Below are positions 41,588 to 49,923 of a stretch of DNA of 64,000 nt, in pieces; position 1 is the first letter of the stretch; every line of letters begins with the position of its first letter. This stretch comes from Streptomyces sp. ISL-10 (GTDB lineage: Bacteria > Actinomycetota > Actinomycetes > Streptomycetales > Streptomycetaceae). Below the pieces are notes generated by a model that saw only the letters and a list, made by a program, of their open reading frames with translations, was not told the DNA's origin and made no database searches. The position numbers and the translations under genes were made by a program. Where the stretch lies: the NCBI RefSeq assembly GCF_018614575.1, contig NZ_JAGGOJ010000020.1:186001-250000 (forward strand), read 5' to 3'.

Positions 41588-43969
41588 TCAGGGTCGCGCG
41601 CCCGGGGGTGCCGTAGAGGAGCCGTCGCCGCCCCGCGCGCTTGCGAAGACCGTCATGAACCGGTGCAGCCGGGGAGATGCTGCAAGATCCTCCAGGGCCG
41701 TGGGCCGGCCCTCGCCGTCCGCGACCGGAAGCCGCCAGTTCGGGTACTCGTCCCAGGTGCCCGGCAGGTTCTGCGGGCGGAGGTCGCCGATCGCGTCAGG
41801 CAGCCACACCCCGACCATGCGCGCCGGCGTGTGCAGCAGGAAGCGGTAGACCGCCCGGATCCCCGCCTCCTCGTCCCCGCCGCCTTCGGGGAGCAGGCCC
41901 AGGCGCTCCAGCAGGCCCAGCCACTCCTGCACATCGGCCGTGTCCTCCGTGCGTTCCTGCTCCAGGCCGCGGGTGAGCAGACCGAGCCGGTGGCGCAGCT
42001 CCACATGGCCGCCGCTGAGCCGGGCCGCGGTGGACGGCAGATCGTGCGTGGTGGCGGTGGCGACGCACCCCTCCCGCCAGCTCTCCGGCGGCAGCGGCCG
42101 GCCGCTGCCCGCCCAGTCGCGCTCGAACCACAGCACGGAGGTGCCCAGCACACCGCGGTCCGCGAGCGCCTCCCGCACGCCCGGCTCGACCGTCCCGAGG
42201 TCCTCTCCTATGACGACGGCGCCCGCGCGGTGCGCCTCCAGGACGAGGACCGCCAGCATCGCCTCGGCGTCGTAGCGGACGTACGTGCCCTCGGTGGGCG
42301 GGGCGCCCTGCGGCACCCACCACAGCCGGAAAAGGCCCATCACATGGTCGATGCGCAGTGCGCCGGCGTTGCGCAGGATGCCGCGCAGCAGGCCCCGGTA
42401 CGGGGCGAACGCGGAGGCGGCCAGCGCGTCGGGGCGCCACGGCGGCAGTCCCCAGTCCTGGCCTCGGGCGTTGAACGCGTCAGGTGGTGCGCCGACCGAC
42501 ATTCCGGCCGCGAAGACGGCCTGCTGGGCCCACGCGTCGGCCCCGCCGGGGTGCACGCCGACGGCGAGGTCGTGCACGACGCCCACGCCCATGCCCGCCT
42601 CGCGGGCCGCCCGGCCCGCCGCTGCCAGCTGTTCGTCGGTCAGCCACACGAGACGGCTGTGGAAGTCGACCCGGTCCATCAGCTCGCTCTTCGCCCGCGC
42701 GGTCTCGGACGAACGGGGGTCGCGCAGCGCGGCCGGCCAGCTGTGCCACTCGGAGCCGTGCACCTCGGCGAGCGCGCACCAGGTCGCGTGGTCCTCCAGG
42801 GCCGGGCCCTGCTCGGCCAGGAAGTCGCAGTAGGCGGCGTGGCGCCCGGGTCCGAGCGGGACCGTGTGCAGGATCTCCAGGGCCTCGCGCTTGAGCTCCC
42901 ACACGGCGTCCCGGTCGATCAGCGCGCCCTTGCCGAGGACGGACTCACGCAGCTCGGCCGCCTTCTCGCGCAGTTCCTCAAGCCGTGCGCGCTGCGCCGG
43001 GTGCGCGTACGCGTACTCCGGGACGTCCTCCACGCGCAGATGGACCGGGTCGGGGAAGCGGCGCGACGAAGGGCGGTAGGGGGACGGATCGGTGGGGGCG
43101 CCCGGAACCGCCGCGTGCAGCGGATTCACCTGGACGAAGGACGCGCCCAGCGCCCGGCCCGACCAGGCGGCAAGCTCGGCGAGGTCTCCCAGGTCGCCCA
43201 TGCCCCAGGAGCGGGCGGACAGCAGGGAGTACAGCTGGACCAGGAAGCCGTAGGAGCGGCCCTGCGGCCGTGGCACCTCGCCGGGCGCGACGACGAGGGT
43301 CGCGTCGGCGGTGCGGCCGCCGGGAGCCTCCGCACGCAGCCGGTGCACTCCGGTCGGCAGCTCGCCCCAGCCGGTCTCCGCGGGGGCGTGAGCGCTCGCG
43401 GTCTCCGGAGGAGCGCTCGCCACCTCCGCCGGGGCCGGAGCGCCTGCCACCTCCGCCGGGGCCGGAGCGCCTGGGGCCTCCATCGGGGCCGGAGCGCCTG
43501 CGGCCTCCATCGGGGCCGGAGCGCCTGCGGCCTTCACAGGGGCCGGAGCGTTTGCGGTCTCCGCCGGGGCAGCCGGACCCGGCGCACTGCCGGGCGCCCG
43601 GAACGAGGCGGGAGCGCTTGCCGGCGTGGGCGCCACCCGTCGCGCGCCCGGTGGCGAAAGGCGCATGTCGTGCCCCTGCTCCGTCGTCACGCGCAGCACG
43701 GTGCCTGCGGGCAAGGCGCCGAGGGCGGCGGGGAGACGGGGTCCACCGGGCTCCTGCCAGACGACCGCGGTGGACGGCAGCAGGCGCGAGGCCGCGGCGC
43801 GGTCCGCGCGGTCCAGGGCGGCACCGATCGCATGCGGGGTGGACGCGTCGACACCGAGCGAGGCCAGGACGGCGACGACGGTGGCCTCGGGGACCACCAC
43901 AGTGACGCCCTCGGAGGGCTCGAAGGTGGTCGCGACTCCATGCAGCGCGGCGAGCCGGGCAAGGCCCAT
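41588..43969 (-). CDS. malQ: 4-alpha-glucanotransferase (amylomaltase, GH77) with repeat-expanded linker
   Basis: 793 residues from the ATG at 43969 (AAGGAG ahead). The GH77 catalytic residues are in place: Asp541 (RIDHVMGL, nucleophile), Glu589 (GEDLGTV, acid/base) and Asp643 (THDLPS). The enzyme disproportionates maltodextrins in glycogen and maltose metabolism. An N-terminal beta-domain typical of MalQ is split by an Ala/Pro-rich insert (about residues 135-195) encoded by five 27-bp tandem repeats. The insert keeps frame and should be a flexible linker. It may be co-transcribed with the small frame ending 11 bp upstream. Confidence 0.93.
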   Translation of the reverse strand: MGLARLAALHGVATTFEPSEGVTVVVPEATVVAVLASLGVDASTPHAIGAALDRADRAAASRLLPSTAVVWQEPGGPRLPAALGALPAGTVLRVTTEQGHDMRLSPPGARRVAPTPASAPASFRAPGSAPGPAAPAETANAPAPVKAAGAPAPMEAAGAPAPMEAPGAPAPAEVAGAPAPAEVASAPPETASAHAPAETGWGELPTGVHRLRAEAPGGRTADATLVVAPGEVPRPQGRSYGFLVQLYSLLSARSWGMGDLGDLAELAAWSGRALGASFVQVNPLHAAVPGAPTDPSPYRPSSRRFPDPVHLRVEDVPEYAYAHPAQRARLEELREKAAELRESVLGKGALIDRDAVWELKREALEILHTVPLGPGRHAAYCDFLAEQGPALEDHATWCALAEVHGSEWHSWPAALRDPRSSETARAKSELMDRVDFHSRLVWLTDEQLAAAGRAAREAGMGVGVVHDLAVGVHPGGADAWAQQAVFAAGMSVGAPPDAFNARGQDWGLPPWRPDALAASAFAPYRGLLRGILRNAGALRIDHVMGLFRLWWVPQGAPPTEGTYVRYDAEAMLAVLVLEAHRAGAVVIGEDLGTVEPGVREALADRGVLGTSVLWFERDWAGSGRPLPPESWREGCVATATTHDLPSTAARLSGGHVELRHRLGLLTRGLEQERTEDTADVQEWLGLLERLGLLPEGGGDEEAGIRAVYRFLLHTPARMVGVWLPDAIGDLRPQNLPGTWDEYPNWRLPVADGEGRPTALEDLAASPRLHRFMTVFASARGGDGSSTAPPGARP
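43431..43565. repeat. Five tandem 27-bp repeats inside malQ
   Basis: Exact 27-bp periodicity (starts at 43431, 43458, 43485, 43512, 43539), each unit opening GGGGCCGGAGCG. They encode nine-residue Ala/Pro units (APAPAEVAG-like). Confidence 0.95.
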
Positions 43970-43979
43970 GCGGACTCCT

Positions 43980-44258
43980 TCAGACCCCTGGTGACTCCGC
44001 GCCGCCCGCCGTGCCGTGGGCGGTCGGCTCACTGGTCAGGGGCGCGATGTCGGCGAGCGGGGGCTCGCTGGTGAGAGGGGCGGCGTGAGCGAGCGGCGGC
44101 TCGCTCGTGAGCGGAACGTCGTGGGCGGGCCGCAGCTCGCCGGTGAACTGTGCCTCAGGGGCGAGCGGGCATTCTGCGGGGGCATGCGCCGACTGCGCCG
44201 GGACCTGTTTGGACAGGGCGGAGAGCAGCAGATGAGCGGATGCGGCCACGGTAATCAC
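43980..44258 (-). CDS. Doubtful small protein with 12-residue repeats, upstream of malQ
   Basis: A 92-codon frame from a GTG at 44258. A mildly hydrophobic start (TVAASAHLLLSALS) is followed by three copies of LTSEPPLAxxAP. The DNA repeat period is 36 bp, a multiple of three, which supports coding on one strand. It ends 11 bp before the malQ start, suggesting an operon. No family is recognised, and an overlapping open frame on the other strand exists, so this could be non-coding. Confidence 0.35.
   Translation of the reverse strand: MITVAASAHLLLSALSKQVPAQSAHAPAECPLAPEAQFTGELRPAHDVPLTSEPPLAHAAPLTSEPPLADIAPLTSEPTAHGTAGGAESPGV
44026..44133. repeat. Three tandem 36-bp repeats
   Basis: Units begin GGCTC(A/G)CT at 44026, 44062 and 44098 in exact 36-bp register. 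Confidence 0.85.
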
Positions 44259-44399
44259 TCCAAGCGGGTGTGAACGGGCGTGAACGGGTCACAGCAGCCC
44301 TACCCCGTCGGCACGATCGCAGACGTACACGATCGGCCAACGTGTTCCGGGTCACATCATGTTTCGCGTCCGGCCGCCTGCTCCGGCGACGCGCTGGCG

Positions 44400-44441
44400 A
44401 TCCGCGCCGGCGGTCCGCGAATCCGCGCCGGCGGTCCGCGA
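44400..44441. repeat. Two exact 21-bp tandem repeats
   Basis: ATCCGCGCCGGCGGTCCGCG plus one A, twice without gap, in the region between the malQ unit and the GH84 gene. A TTGACA box follows at 44496-44501. Confidence 0.9.
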
Positions 44442-44567
44442 ACTCGCCCCGATCGTCCACCACACCAGGCAAAAGGCACACAACGGCCATGCGCATTGAC
44501 ACTCCGGCGGTGGGGTGGTGGGCTCGAAACCGACCGAACGGCAGGGGAGATCCGAGGGGAGACCGGC

Positions 44568-47483
44568 GTGCGGCTCGCGGGCGGAAGACGTACAGCGGCG
44601 GCCGTCGCCGTCGCCGTCATCGGCGGTCTGCTCGGAGGTGCGCCGGGAGCCGTCGCCGCCCCCGCGGACCCCGGCACCCCGGCGGGTTCGGCGCAGGACC
44701 CCGAGGGCACGGCCGCGGCGCCTTCCGTGTGGCCGCGCCCGCAGTCGCTGCGCACCACCGGCGGTGCCGTCGCGCTGGGCGACGAGGCGACGCTCGTCGC
44801 GGACCCGGCGGCCGACCCCTATGCGATCGGGCTGCTGAAGGACCTGTTGCGCGAGGCCGGCGTGCGGACGGTGCACACCGAACTGCCCGGCCGCGGGCCC
44901 GTGTTCCGCATCGGCGGCACAGGCGCGCAGGACGCACTGCGCGCCCTGCGCGCCGCGGAGCGCGCCGATCTGCCCTCGGGCGGCTACCGCCTGGCGGTGG
45001 GCCGCGTCGGCGGACGCGACACGGTCGCCCTCGACGGCGTGGGCGGCGACGGCCTGTTCCACGGTGTGCAGACGCTGCGGCAGCTCATGACGGACGGCCG
45101 CGTTACGGGCGTCGCCGTGCGCGACTGGCCCGGAACGGCCCTGCGTGGCCTGACGGAGGGCTTCTACGGCCAACCGTGGTCGCACGAGCAGCGGCTCGCG
45201 CAGCTCGACTTCATGGGACGCACCAAGCAGAACCGCTATCTGTACGCCCCCGGCGACGACCCCTACCGGCAAGCGATGTGGCACGAGCCGTACCCGGCGG
45301 CGCAGCGCGCGGAGTTCCGCGCGCTGGCCGAGCGCGCCCGGCGCAACCACGTCACGCTCGCCTGGGCCGTGGCTCCCGCGCAGTCGATGTGCCTGGCCGA
45401 CGACGGGGACGTACGGAAGCTGACCCGCAAGATCGACGCGATGTGGGCCCTCGGAGTACGCGCCTTCCAGCTGCAGTTCCAGGACGTGAGCTACAGCGAG
45501 TGGCACTGCGAGAAGGACGCGGAGCGGTACGGCTCGGGTCCCGAGGCCGCGGCCAGGGCCCAGGCACACGTCGCGGGGGCCGTCGCGCGGCACCTGGCGG
45601 ACCGTCACCCCGGTGCCGAGGCGCTGTCGGTGATGCCGACCGAGTTCTATCAGGAGGGCGCCACGGAGTACCGCACGGCGCTCGCCAGGGAGCTCGACGG
45701 GGGCGTGCGGGTGGCGTGGACGGGCGTCGGAGTCGTACCGCGCACGATCACCGGGCGCGAACTGGCGGGCGCGCGCGAGGCGTTCGACCACCATCCGCTG
45801 GTCACGATGGACAACTACCCGGTCAACGACTACGCACAGGACCGGATATTCCTCGGCCCGTACACCGGCCGGGAGCCCGCGGTCGCGACGGGCTCGGCGG
45901 CTCTGCTGGCCAACGCGATGGAGCAGGCGTCCGCCTCCCGCATCCCGCTGTTCACCACCGCCGACTACGCCTGGAACCCGAAGGCGTACCGCCCTGAGCA
46001 GTCCTGGCAGGCCGCGCTGGACGACCTGGCGGGCGGCGACGCGCGGACGCGCGAGGCGCTGGCCGCGCTGGCCGGGAACGACTCCTCGTCGATCCTCAGC
46101 CCCGACGGCGAGTCGGCGTATCTGCGGCCGCTCATGGAGGAGTTCTGGCGCTCGCGCACCACGACGGACGCCAGGACGCGGGAGCGGGCGGCGGCGGCGC
46201 TGCGCGCCGCTTTCACGGTGATGCGCCAGTCGCCCGAGCGGCTGCGACACACGGCCGAGGGGTCTCTCGCCGCGGAGGTGCGGCCGTGGCTGGACCAGCT
46301 GGCCCGTTACGGCCGGGCCGGCGAGCTGGCGGTCGACATGCTCGCGGCGCAGGCGCGCGGGGACGGGCAGGCGGCCTGGCAGGCGTCGCTGGACCTGGAG
46401 ACGCAGCAGAAGTCGCTGCGGGCGAGCAGGGCCACCGTCGGCAAGGACGTGCTCGGCCCGTTCGTGGAGCGCGCGGTGAAGGAGTCGCGGATGTGGACGG
46501 GCGCCGACCGCGCCCGGGCCGGCGAGGACACCGTATGGCTGGAGCGGCCGCGTCCGATGACCGCGGTGACGACGATGACCGAGCCCACCGACTCCCCGCG
46601 CGGGCGTCTGGAGGCGCATGTGCCGGGCGAGGGCTGGCGAGTGCTGGCGCCGCTGTCGGCCGGGGGCTGGACGCAGACGGACGCCAAGGGTCTGAAGGTG
46701 GACGCGCTGCGGGTGTCGCCGGACGGCGACGAGCCGATTCCGGTCCGTTCGGTGGTGCCGTGGTTCGCGGACGATCCGGCGGCGGGACTCGACCTCGTGC
46801 GCACCCAGACCAGTGCCGAGATCGGCGGCGCGCCGCAGCGCGCGGGGGTCCGGCTGACGGCGCAGCGGCCTGGCGAGGTGCGCGGCGCGCTCACCGCGAA
46901 GGCGCCGGCGGGCATCGAGGTGAAGGTGCCGAAGGAGACGACGGTCCCGCGCGGGGTGCGGACCACCGTGCCGGTGGAGGTCACGGTCCCCGAGGACACG
47001 CCTGCGGGCGAGTACCAGGTGCCGTTGTCCTTCGCCGGGCAGGAGAGCACGCTGACGGTGCGCGCGTTCCCGAAGACGGGCGCCACGGACCTCGCGCGCG
47101 TCGAGGGCGTCCGCGCCACCTCGTCCGGCGACGAGACCGCGGACTACCCGGCCGCGGCGGCCGTCGACGGCGACCCGCTGAGCCGCTGGTCGTCCGCTCT
47201 GGGCCCGACGGCCTGGTGGCAGCTGGAGCTGCCGCGGCCGGAACGGGTGGGCCTGGTGGTGCTGCACTGGCAGGAGGCGTACGCGACGAAGTACCGCGTA
47301 CAGGTCTCGTCCGACGGCCGGATCTGGCGCACGGCGGCGACGGTCACGGACGGCAGGGGCGGTCGCGAGTCGGTCCGCATGGACGCCAGGGACACCCGCT
47401 TCGTCCGCGTCCAGGGCGACGAACGTGTCACCGAGTTCGGGTACTCGCTGTTCTCGGTGGAGGCGTACCCGGTCGCGGAGTGA
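44568..47483 (+). CDS. Secreted GH84-type beta-N-acetylhexosaminidase with NEW3 and F5/8C domains
   Basis: 971 residues from a GTG at 44568 with GGGGAG six bases ahead; upstream in-frame codons cross repeats and are rejected. A signal peptide (about 8-32, ending AVAAP) is followed by a GH20b-like N-domain. The GH84 barrel starts near 195 (GLTEGFYGQPWSHEQR). An alpha-helical part follows, then a NEW3-like beta domain, then a C-terminal discoidin domain (about 850-971). In GH84 the catalytic pair is Asp-Asp; here it reads LQFQDV, that is Gln305-Asp306. The acetamido-polarising Asp is replaced, so activity or substrate may differ. Target: N-acetylglucosamine-containing glycans outside the cell. 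Confidence 0.88.
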   Translation: MRLAGGRRTAAAVAVAVIGGLLGGAPGAVAAPADPGTPAGSAQDPEGTAAAPSVWPRPQSLRTTGGAVALGDEATLVADPAADPYAIGLLKDLLREAGVRTVHTELPGRGPVFRIGGTGAQDALRALRAAERADLPSGGYRLAVGRVGGRDTVALDGVGGDGLFHGVQTLRQLMTDGRVTGVAVRDWPGTALRGLTEGFYGQPWSHEQRLAQLDFMGRTKQNRYLYAPGDDPYRQAMWHEPYPAAQRAEFRALAERARRNHVTLAWAVAPAQSMCLADDGDVRKLTRKIDAMWALGVRAFQLQFQDVSYSEWHCEKDAERYGSGPEAAARAQAHVAGAVARHLADRHPGAEALSVMPTEFYQEGATEYRTALARELDGGVRVAWTGVGVVPRTITGRELAGAREAFDHHPLVTMDNYPVNDYAQDRIFLGPYTGREPAVATGSAALLANAMEQASASRIPLFTTADYAWNPKAYRPEQSWQAALDDLAGGDARTREALAALAGNDSSSILSPDGESAYLRPLMEEFWRSRTTTDARTRERAAAALRAAFTVMRQSPERLRHTAEGSLAAEVRPWLDQLARYGRAGELAVDMLAAQARGDGQAAWQASLDLETQQKSLRASRATVGKDVLGPFVERAVKESRMWTGADRARAGEDTVWLERPRPMTAVTTMTEPTDSPRGRLEAHVPGEGWRVLAPLSAGGWTQTDAKGLKVDALRVSPDGDEPIPVRSVVPWFADDPAAGLDLVRTQTSAEIGGAPQRAGVRLTAQRPGEVRGALTAKAPAGIEVKVPKETTVPRGVRTTVPVEVTVPEDTPAGEYQVPLSFAGQESTLTVRAFPKTGATDLARVEGVRATSSGDETADYPAAAAVDGDPLSRWSSALGPTAWWQLELPRPERVGLVVLHWQEAYATKYRVQVSSDGRIWRTAATVTDGRGGRESVRMDARDTRFVRVQGDERVTEFGYSLFSVEAYPVAE

Positions 47484-47805
47484 GCCGCCGGTCGGCGGCC
47501 GGCGCCGTACGCCGTCCCCAGCGAGCTGCCGACTGGCCGCGGGGCCGTACGCAGTCGGCGGCGGTACGCCGTCGCCGAGTGCGACAGCGCCGACGGCCGG
47601 GGCCCTACGCCGTCCCCAGTGAGACACGGCCGACGGCCGCAGGCAGTACCCGGCGCCCAGTGATGCGGCGGCCGGCGGCGGGGCTACGCCGACGCCGAGC
47701 GTGACACCGCCGACGGCCGGGGCATTCCCGGCGCCCAGCGAGGCGGGCCGACGGCCTCGGCAGCAATACGCGGTGCCCAGCGGGCACGGCCGACGGTGCG
47801 GTCCG
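47463..47805. repeat. Degenerate ~40-bp tandem array starting in the GH84 stop region
   Basis: Eight or so units with the pattern TACSCSGTSSCSSAGTGA then a variable stretch and GCCGACGGCCGGG. Anchors lie at 47466, 47508, 47548 (with a partial at 47565), 47606, 47647, 47685, 47724 and 47767, spaced 38-43 bp. The first unit is the last six codons and stop of the GH84 gene. This explains most of the 400-bp gap before the HNH gene; no gene is seen in it. Confidence 0.75.
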
Positions 47806-47830
47806 CGAGTCAGGCGCGCGGGCGCGCCAT

Positions 47831-47856
47831 GCCCTCCCCGGTCGCATGAGGAGGGC
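47831..47856. terminator. Hairpin after the HNH gene
   Basis: GCCCTCC (47831-47837) with GGAGGGC (47850-47856), 28 bp past the minus-strand stop. Confidence 0.5.
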
Positions 47857-47884
47857 CGGGAACGAAAAAGATGGCCTGCGGCTC

Positions 47885-48421
47885 TCAGGCGGAGATGCCG
47901 TCGATCCGGGCCATCGCGTCGTCCGCGCCGTACGGCTGCAGGTAGGGCAGCCAGCGCGGGTCCCTATGTCCGGTCCCGATGATGCGCCAGGCGAGCCCGC
48001 TCGGCGGCGCGGGCTGGTGGCGCAGGCGCCAGCCCAGTTCGCGCAGATGCCGGTCGGCCTTGACATGGTTGCAGTGGCGGCAGGCCGCCACCACGTTGTC
48101 CCAGGCGTGCTGTCCCCCGCGACTGCGCGGAACGACATGGTCGACGCTGGTTGCGACGCCACCGCAGTACATACAGCGCCCGCCGTCGCGGGCGAAGAGC
48201 GCTTTGCGGGTGAGAGGAACGGGCCCCCGGTAAGGGACCCGAACGAACCGTTTGAGCCGCACCACGCTGGGTGCGGCGACGACACGGGTCGCACTGTGCA
48301 TGAAGGCGCCGGATTCCTCGAGGCAGGTTGCCTTGTTCTCCAGGACGAGGACGAGCGCGCGGCGGAGCGGTACGACGCCGAGCGGCTCGTACGACGCATT
48401 GAGGACCAGGACATGCGGCAC
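47885..48421 (-). CDS. HNH endonuclease-domain protein
   Basis: 178 residues starting from a GTG at 48421 (MPHVLVLNASYEPLGVV) with AAGGAGG eight bases ahead; an open upstream extension is low complexity and rejected. The HNH site comprises CMYCG (Cys83, Cys86), SVDHVVPRSRGG (Asp94, His95), Asn109 and CRHCNHVKAD (Cys114, Cys117): a zinc-bound HNH nuclease fold. The type is highly conserved in actinomycetes as a single gene. The biological target is unknown; no methylase or phage gene adjoins, so repair or RNA processing is as likely as defence. Confidence 0.9.
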   Translation of the reverse strand: MPHVLVLNASYEPLGVVPLRRALVLVLENKATCLEESGAFMHSATRVVAAPSVVRLKRFVRVPYRGPVPLTRKALFARDGGRCMYCGGVATSVDHVVPRSRGGQHAWDNVVAACRHCNHVKADRHLRELGWRLRHQPAPPSGLAWRIIGTGHRDPRWLPYLQPYGADDAMARIDGISA

Positions 48422-48573
48422 GGTGGATGCCTCCTTGTACGCCGGCGGCGCGTGGCTCGCGCCGGGACGATCTGTCTTCAGTTTGTCCTCATGGCCGGTC
48501 CCGGCGCCACCACGTGCACGTAACGGGCTGGAGGTGTTTTCCGCCACAGGCCTCGGGACGTTCCTTCCCTTTT

Positions 48574-48609
48574 CTTCCCCCGGGTGAGCCTTGTCTCTCC
48601 CGGGGGAAG
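48574..48609. promoter_or_regulatory. 11-bp perfect inverted repeat between HNH and mscS genes
   Basis: CTTCCCCCGGG (48574-48584) and its complement (48599-48609) with a 14-nt spacer, in the divergent promoter region. It may be an operator or a leader hairpin. Confidence 0.45.
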
Positions 48610-48678
48610 TGCGCCGATGCGGGCTCCGTACCCCGTTAGGGTGGTTGGTCTCATCGCACGCATGGAGGTTGTGTCCCC

Positions 48679-49749
48679 GTGACCGCGTTCTGGTCCGCCG
48701 TACGCGCTGATGCCGATCCGTCGCCCGCACCCGTCATGCTCGACGAAGCCGCCACGCGGGCGGGCAACGCCGCGGGCTGGGTCGAGGAGAACTGGTCGAC
48801 CTGGCTGAACACCGGCCTGCGCATCGCGCTGATTCTGGTCGTGGCGCTGGTGCTGCGCATGCTCGTGCGCCGGGCACTGTCCAAGCTGATAGAGCGCATG
48901 AACCGCTCCGCGCAGGCGGTGGCGGGCACGGCGCTCGGCGGTCTGCTGGTCAACGCGGAGCGGCGCAGGCAGCGCTCGGAGGCCATCGGGTCGGTGCTCC
49001 GCTCGATCGCGTCGTTCGTCATCCTCGGCACCGCGGGGCTGATGATCCTCGGGGCGTTCAAGATCGACCTCGCGCCGCTGCTCGCCTCCGCCGGCGTCGC
49101 CGGCGTCGCGATCGGTTTCGGTGCCCGCAATCTCGTCACCGACTTCCTCTCGGGCGTCTTCATGATCATGGAGGACCAGTACGGCGTCGGGGACTCGATC
49201 GACGCGGGAGTGGCCTCCGGCGAGGTGATCGAGGTCGGTCTGCGGGTGACGAAGCTGCGCGGCGAGAACGGCGAGATCTGGTACGTGCGCAACGGCGAGA
49301 TCAAGCGGATCGGCAACCTCAGCCAGGGCTGGGCGACCGCCACCGTCGACGTCACCGTCCGCTCCTCGGAGGATCTGGACCGCGTCAAGGCCGTGATCGG
49401 CGAGGTGGCGGACGACCTGGCCAAGGCGGAGCCGTGGAACGAGCAGCTGTGGGGCCCGGTCGAGGTGCTGGGCCTGACCGAGGTGCTGCTCGACTCGATG
49501 ACTTTCCGTGTGGCGGCGAAGACCATGCCGGGCAAGTCCCTCGGCGTGGAGCGCGAGCTGCGCTGGCGGATCAAGCGGGCCTTCGACGCCGCGGGCATCC
49601 GGATCGTCGGCGGGATGGCGCAGCAGGCGGAGGAGAGCGCCGCCGACCCGGCCGCCGGCGTGGCGGCGCCCTCGGCCTACGCGTCCGCGACGTCGCCGCA
49701 GTCGATCGCCGCTTCCCCGATACCGTCGCCCACGAACCTCTCGAAGTAG
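48679..49749 (+). CDS. Small-conductance mechanosensitive channel (MscS family)
   Basis: 356 residues from a GTG with GGAGG ahead. Three hydrophobic helices (about 45-65, 108-128, 132-155) end in the pore-lining and gate segment GVAGVAIGFGARNLVTDFLSG. The beta domain (QYGVGDSI) and the cytoplasmic vestibule follow. The last ~40 residues are Ala/Ser/Pro-rich. The channel would release solutes on hypo-osmotic shock. It is monocistronic and convergent with nothing; csnR follows on the same strand after 170 bp with its own promoter. Confidence 0.92.
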   Translation: MTAFWSAVRADADPSPAPVMLDEAATRAGNAAGWVEENWSTWLNTGLRIALILVVALVLRMLVRRALSKLIERMNRSAQAVAGTALGGLLVNAERRRQRSEAIGSVLRSIASFVILGTAGLMILGAFKIDLAPLLASAGVAGVAIGFGARNLVTDFLSGVFMIMEDQYGVGDSIDAGVASGEVIEVGLRVTKLRGENGEIWYVRNGEIKRIGNLSQGWATATVDVTVRSSEDLDRVKAVIGEVADDLAKAEPWNEQLWGPVEVLGLTEVLLDSMTFRVAAKTMPGKSLGVERELRWRIKRAFDAAGIRIVGGMAQQAEESAADPAAGVAAPSAYASATSPQSIAASPIPSPTNLSK

Positions 49750-49834
49750 CCGCACGGCCGGCCGCCGGACACCCGGACGCGCCCGGACGCACGCCCCCTC
49801 GGTAACTCTTTGGTTGCCCAGGGGGCGTTTGCCA

Positions 49835-49864
49835 TTGACGACCCCCTGACGTGCGGCCTACTTT
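49835..49864 (+). promoter_or_regulatory. csnR promoter
   Basis: TTGACG (49835-49840), an 18-bp spacer and TACTTT (49859-49864). The expected transcription start falls just before the palindrome at 49877. Confidence 0.6.
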
Positions 49865-49876
49865 TCTCCCATGGAA

Positions 49877-49891
49877 TAGGAAACTTTCCTA
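49877..49891. promoter_or_regulatory. Perfect 15-bp palindrome, likely CsnR (ROK) operator
   Basis: TAGGAAA-C-TTTCCTA, immediately downstream of the promoter and 33 bp before the csnR start. It resembles operators of ROK repressors controlling chitosan and amino-sugar genes in Streptomyces; repression by roadblock is the likely mode. Confidence 0.7.
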
Positions 49892-49923
49892 ACAGTGCAG
49901 ATCGAAAGGCAGGTGCAACCGTC

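Noticed and set aside
43431..43565. CRISPR array (also considered for 47463-47805).
   Set aside because: Units are contiguous without unique spacers, the malQ repeat is coding, the 3' array is degenerate, and no cas genes are present.
44016..44273. Plus-strand 85-codon frame over the 36-bp repeats.
   Set aside because: Arg/Gly-rich with no hydrophobic or family features; the minus-strand frame in line with malQ is the better, though still weak, candidate.
44280..44567. N-terminal extension of the GH84 protein.
   Set aside because: It would place the signal peptide about 100 residues inside the protein and translate tandem repeats; the GTG at 44568 has a proper ribosome site.
49810..49923. 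Upstream start for csnR.
   Set aside because: It would lie before the promoter's -10 box and translate through the operator palindrome.
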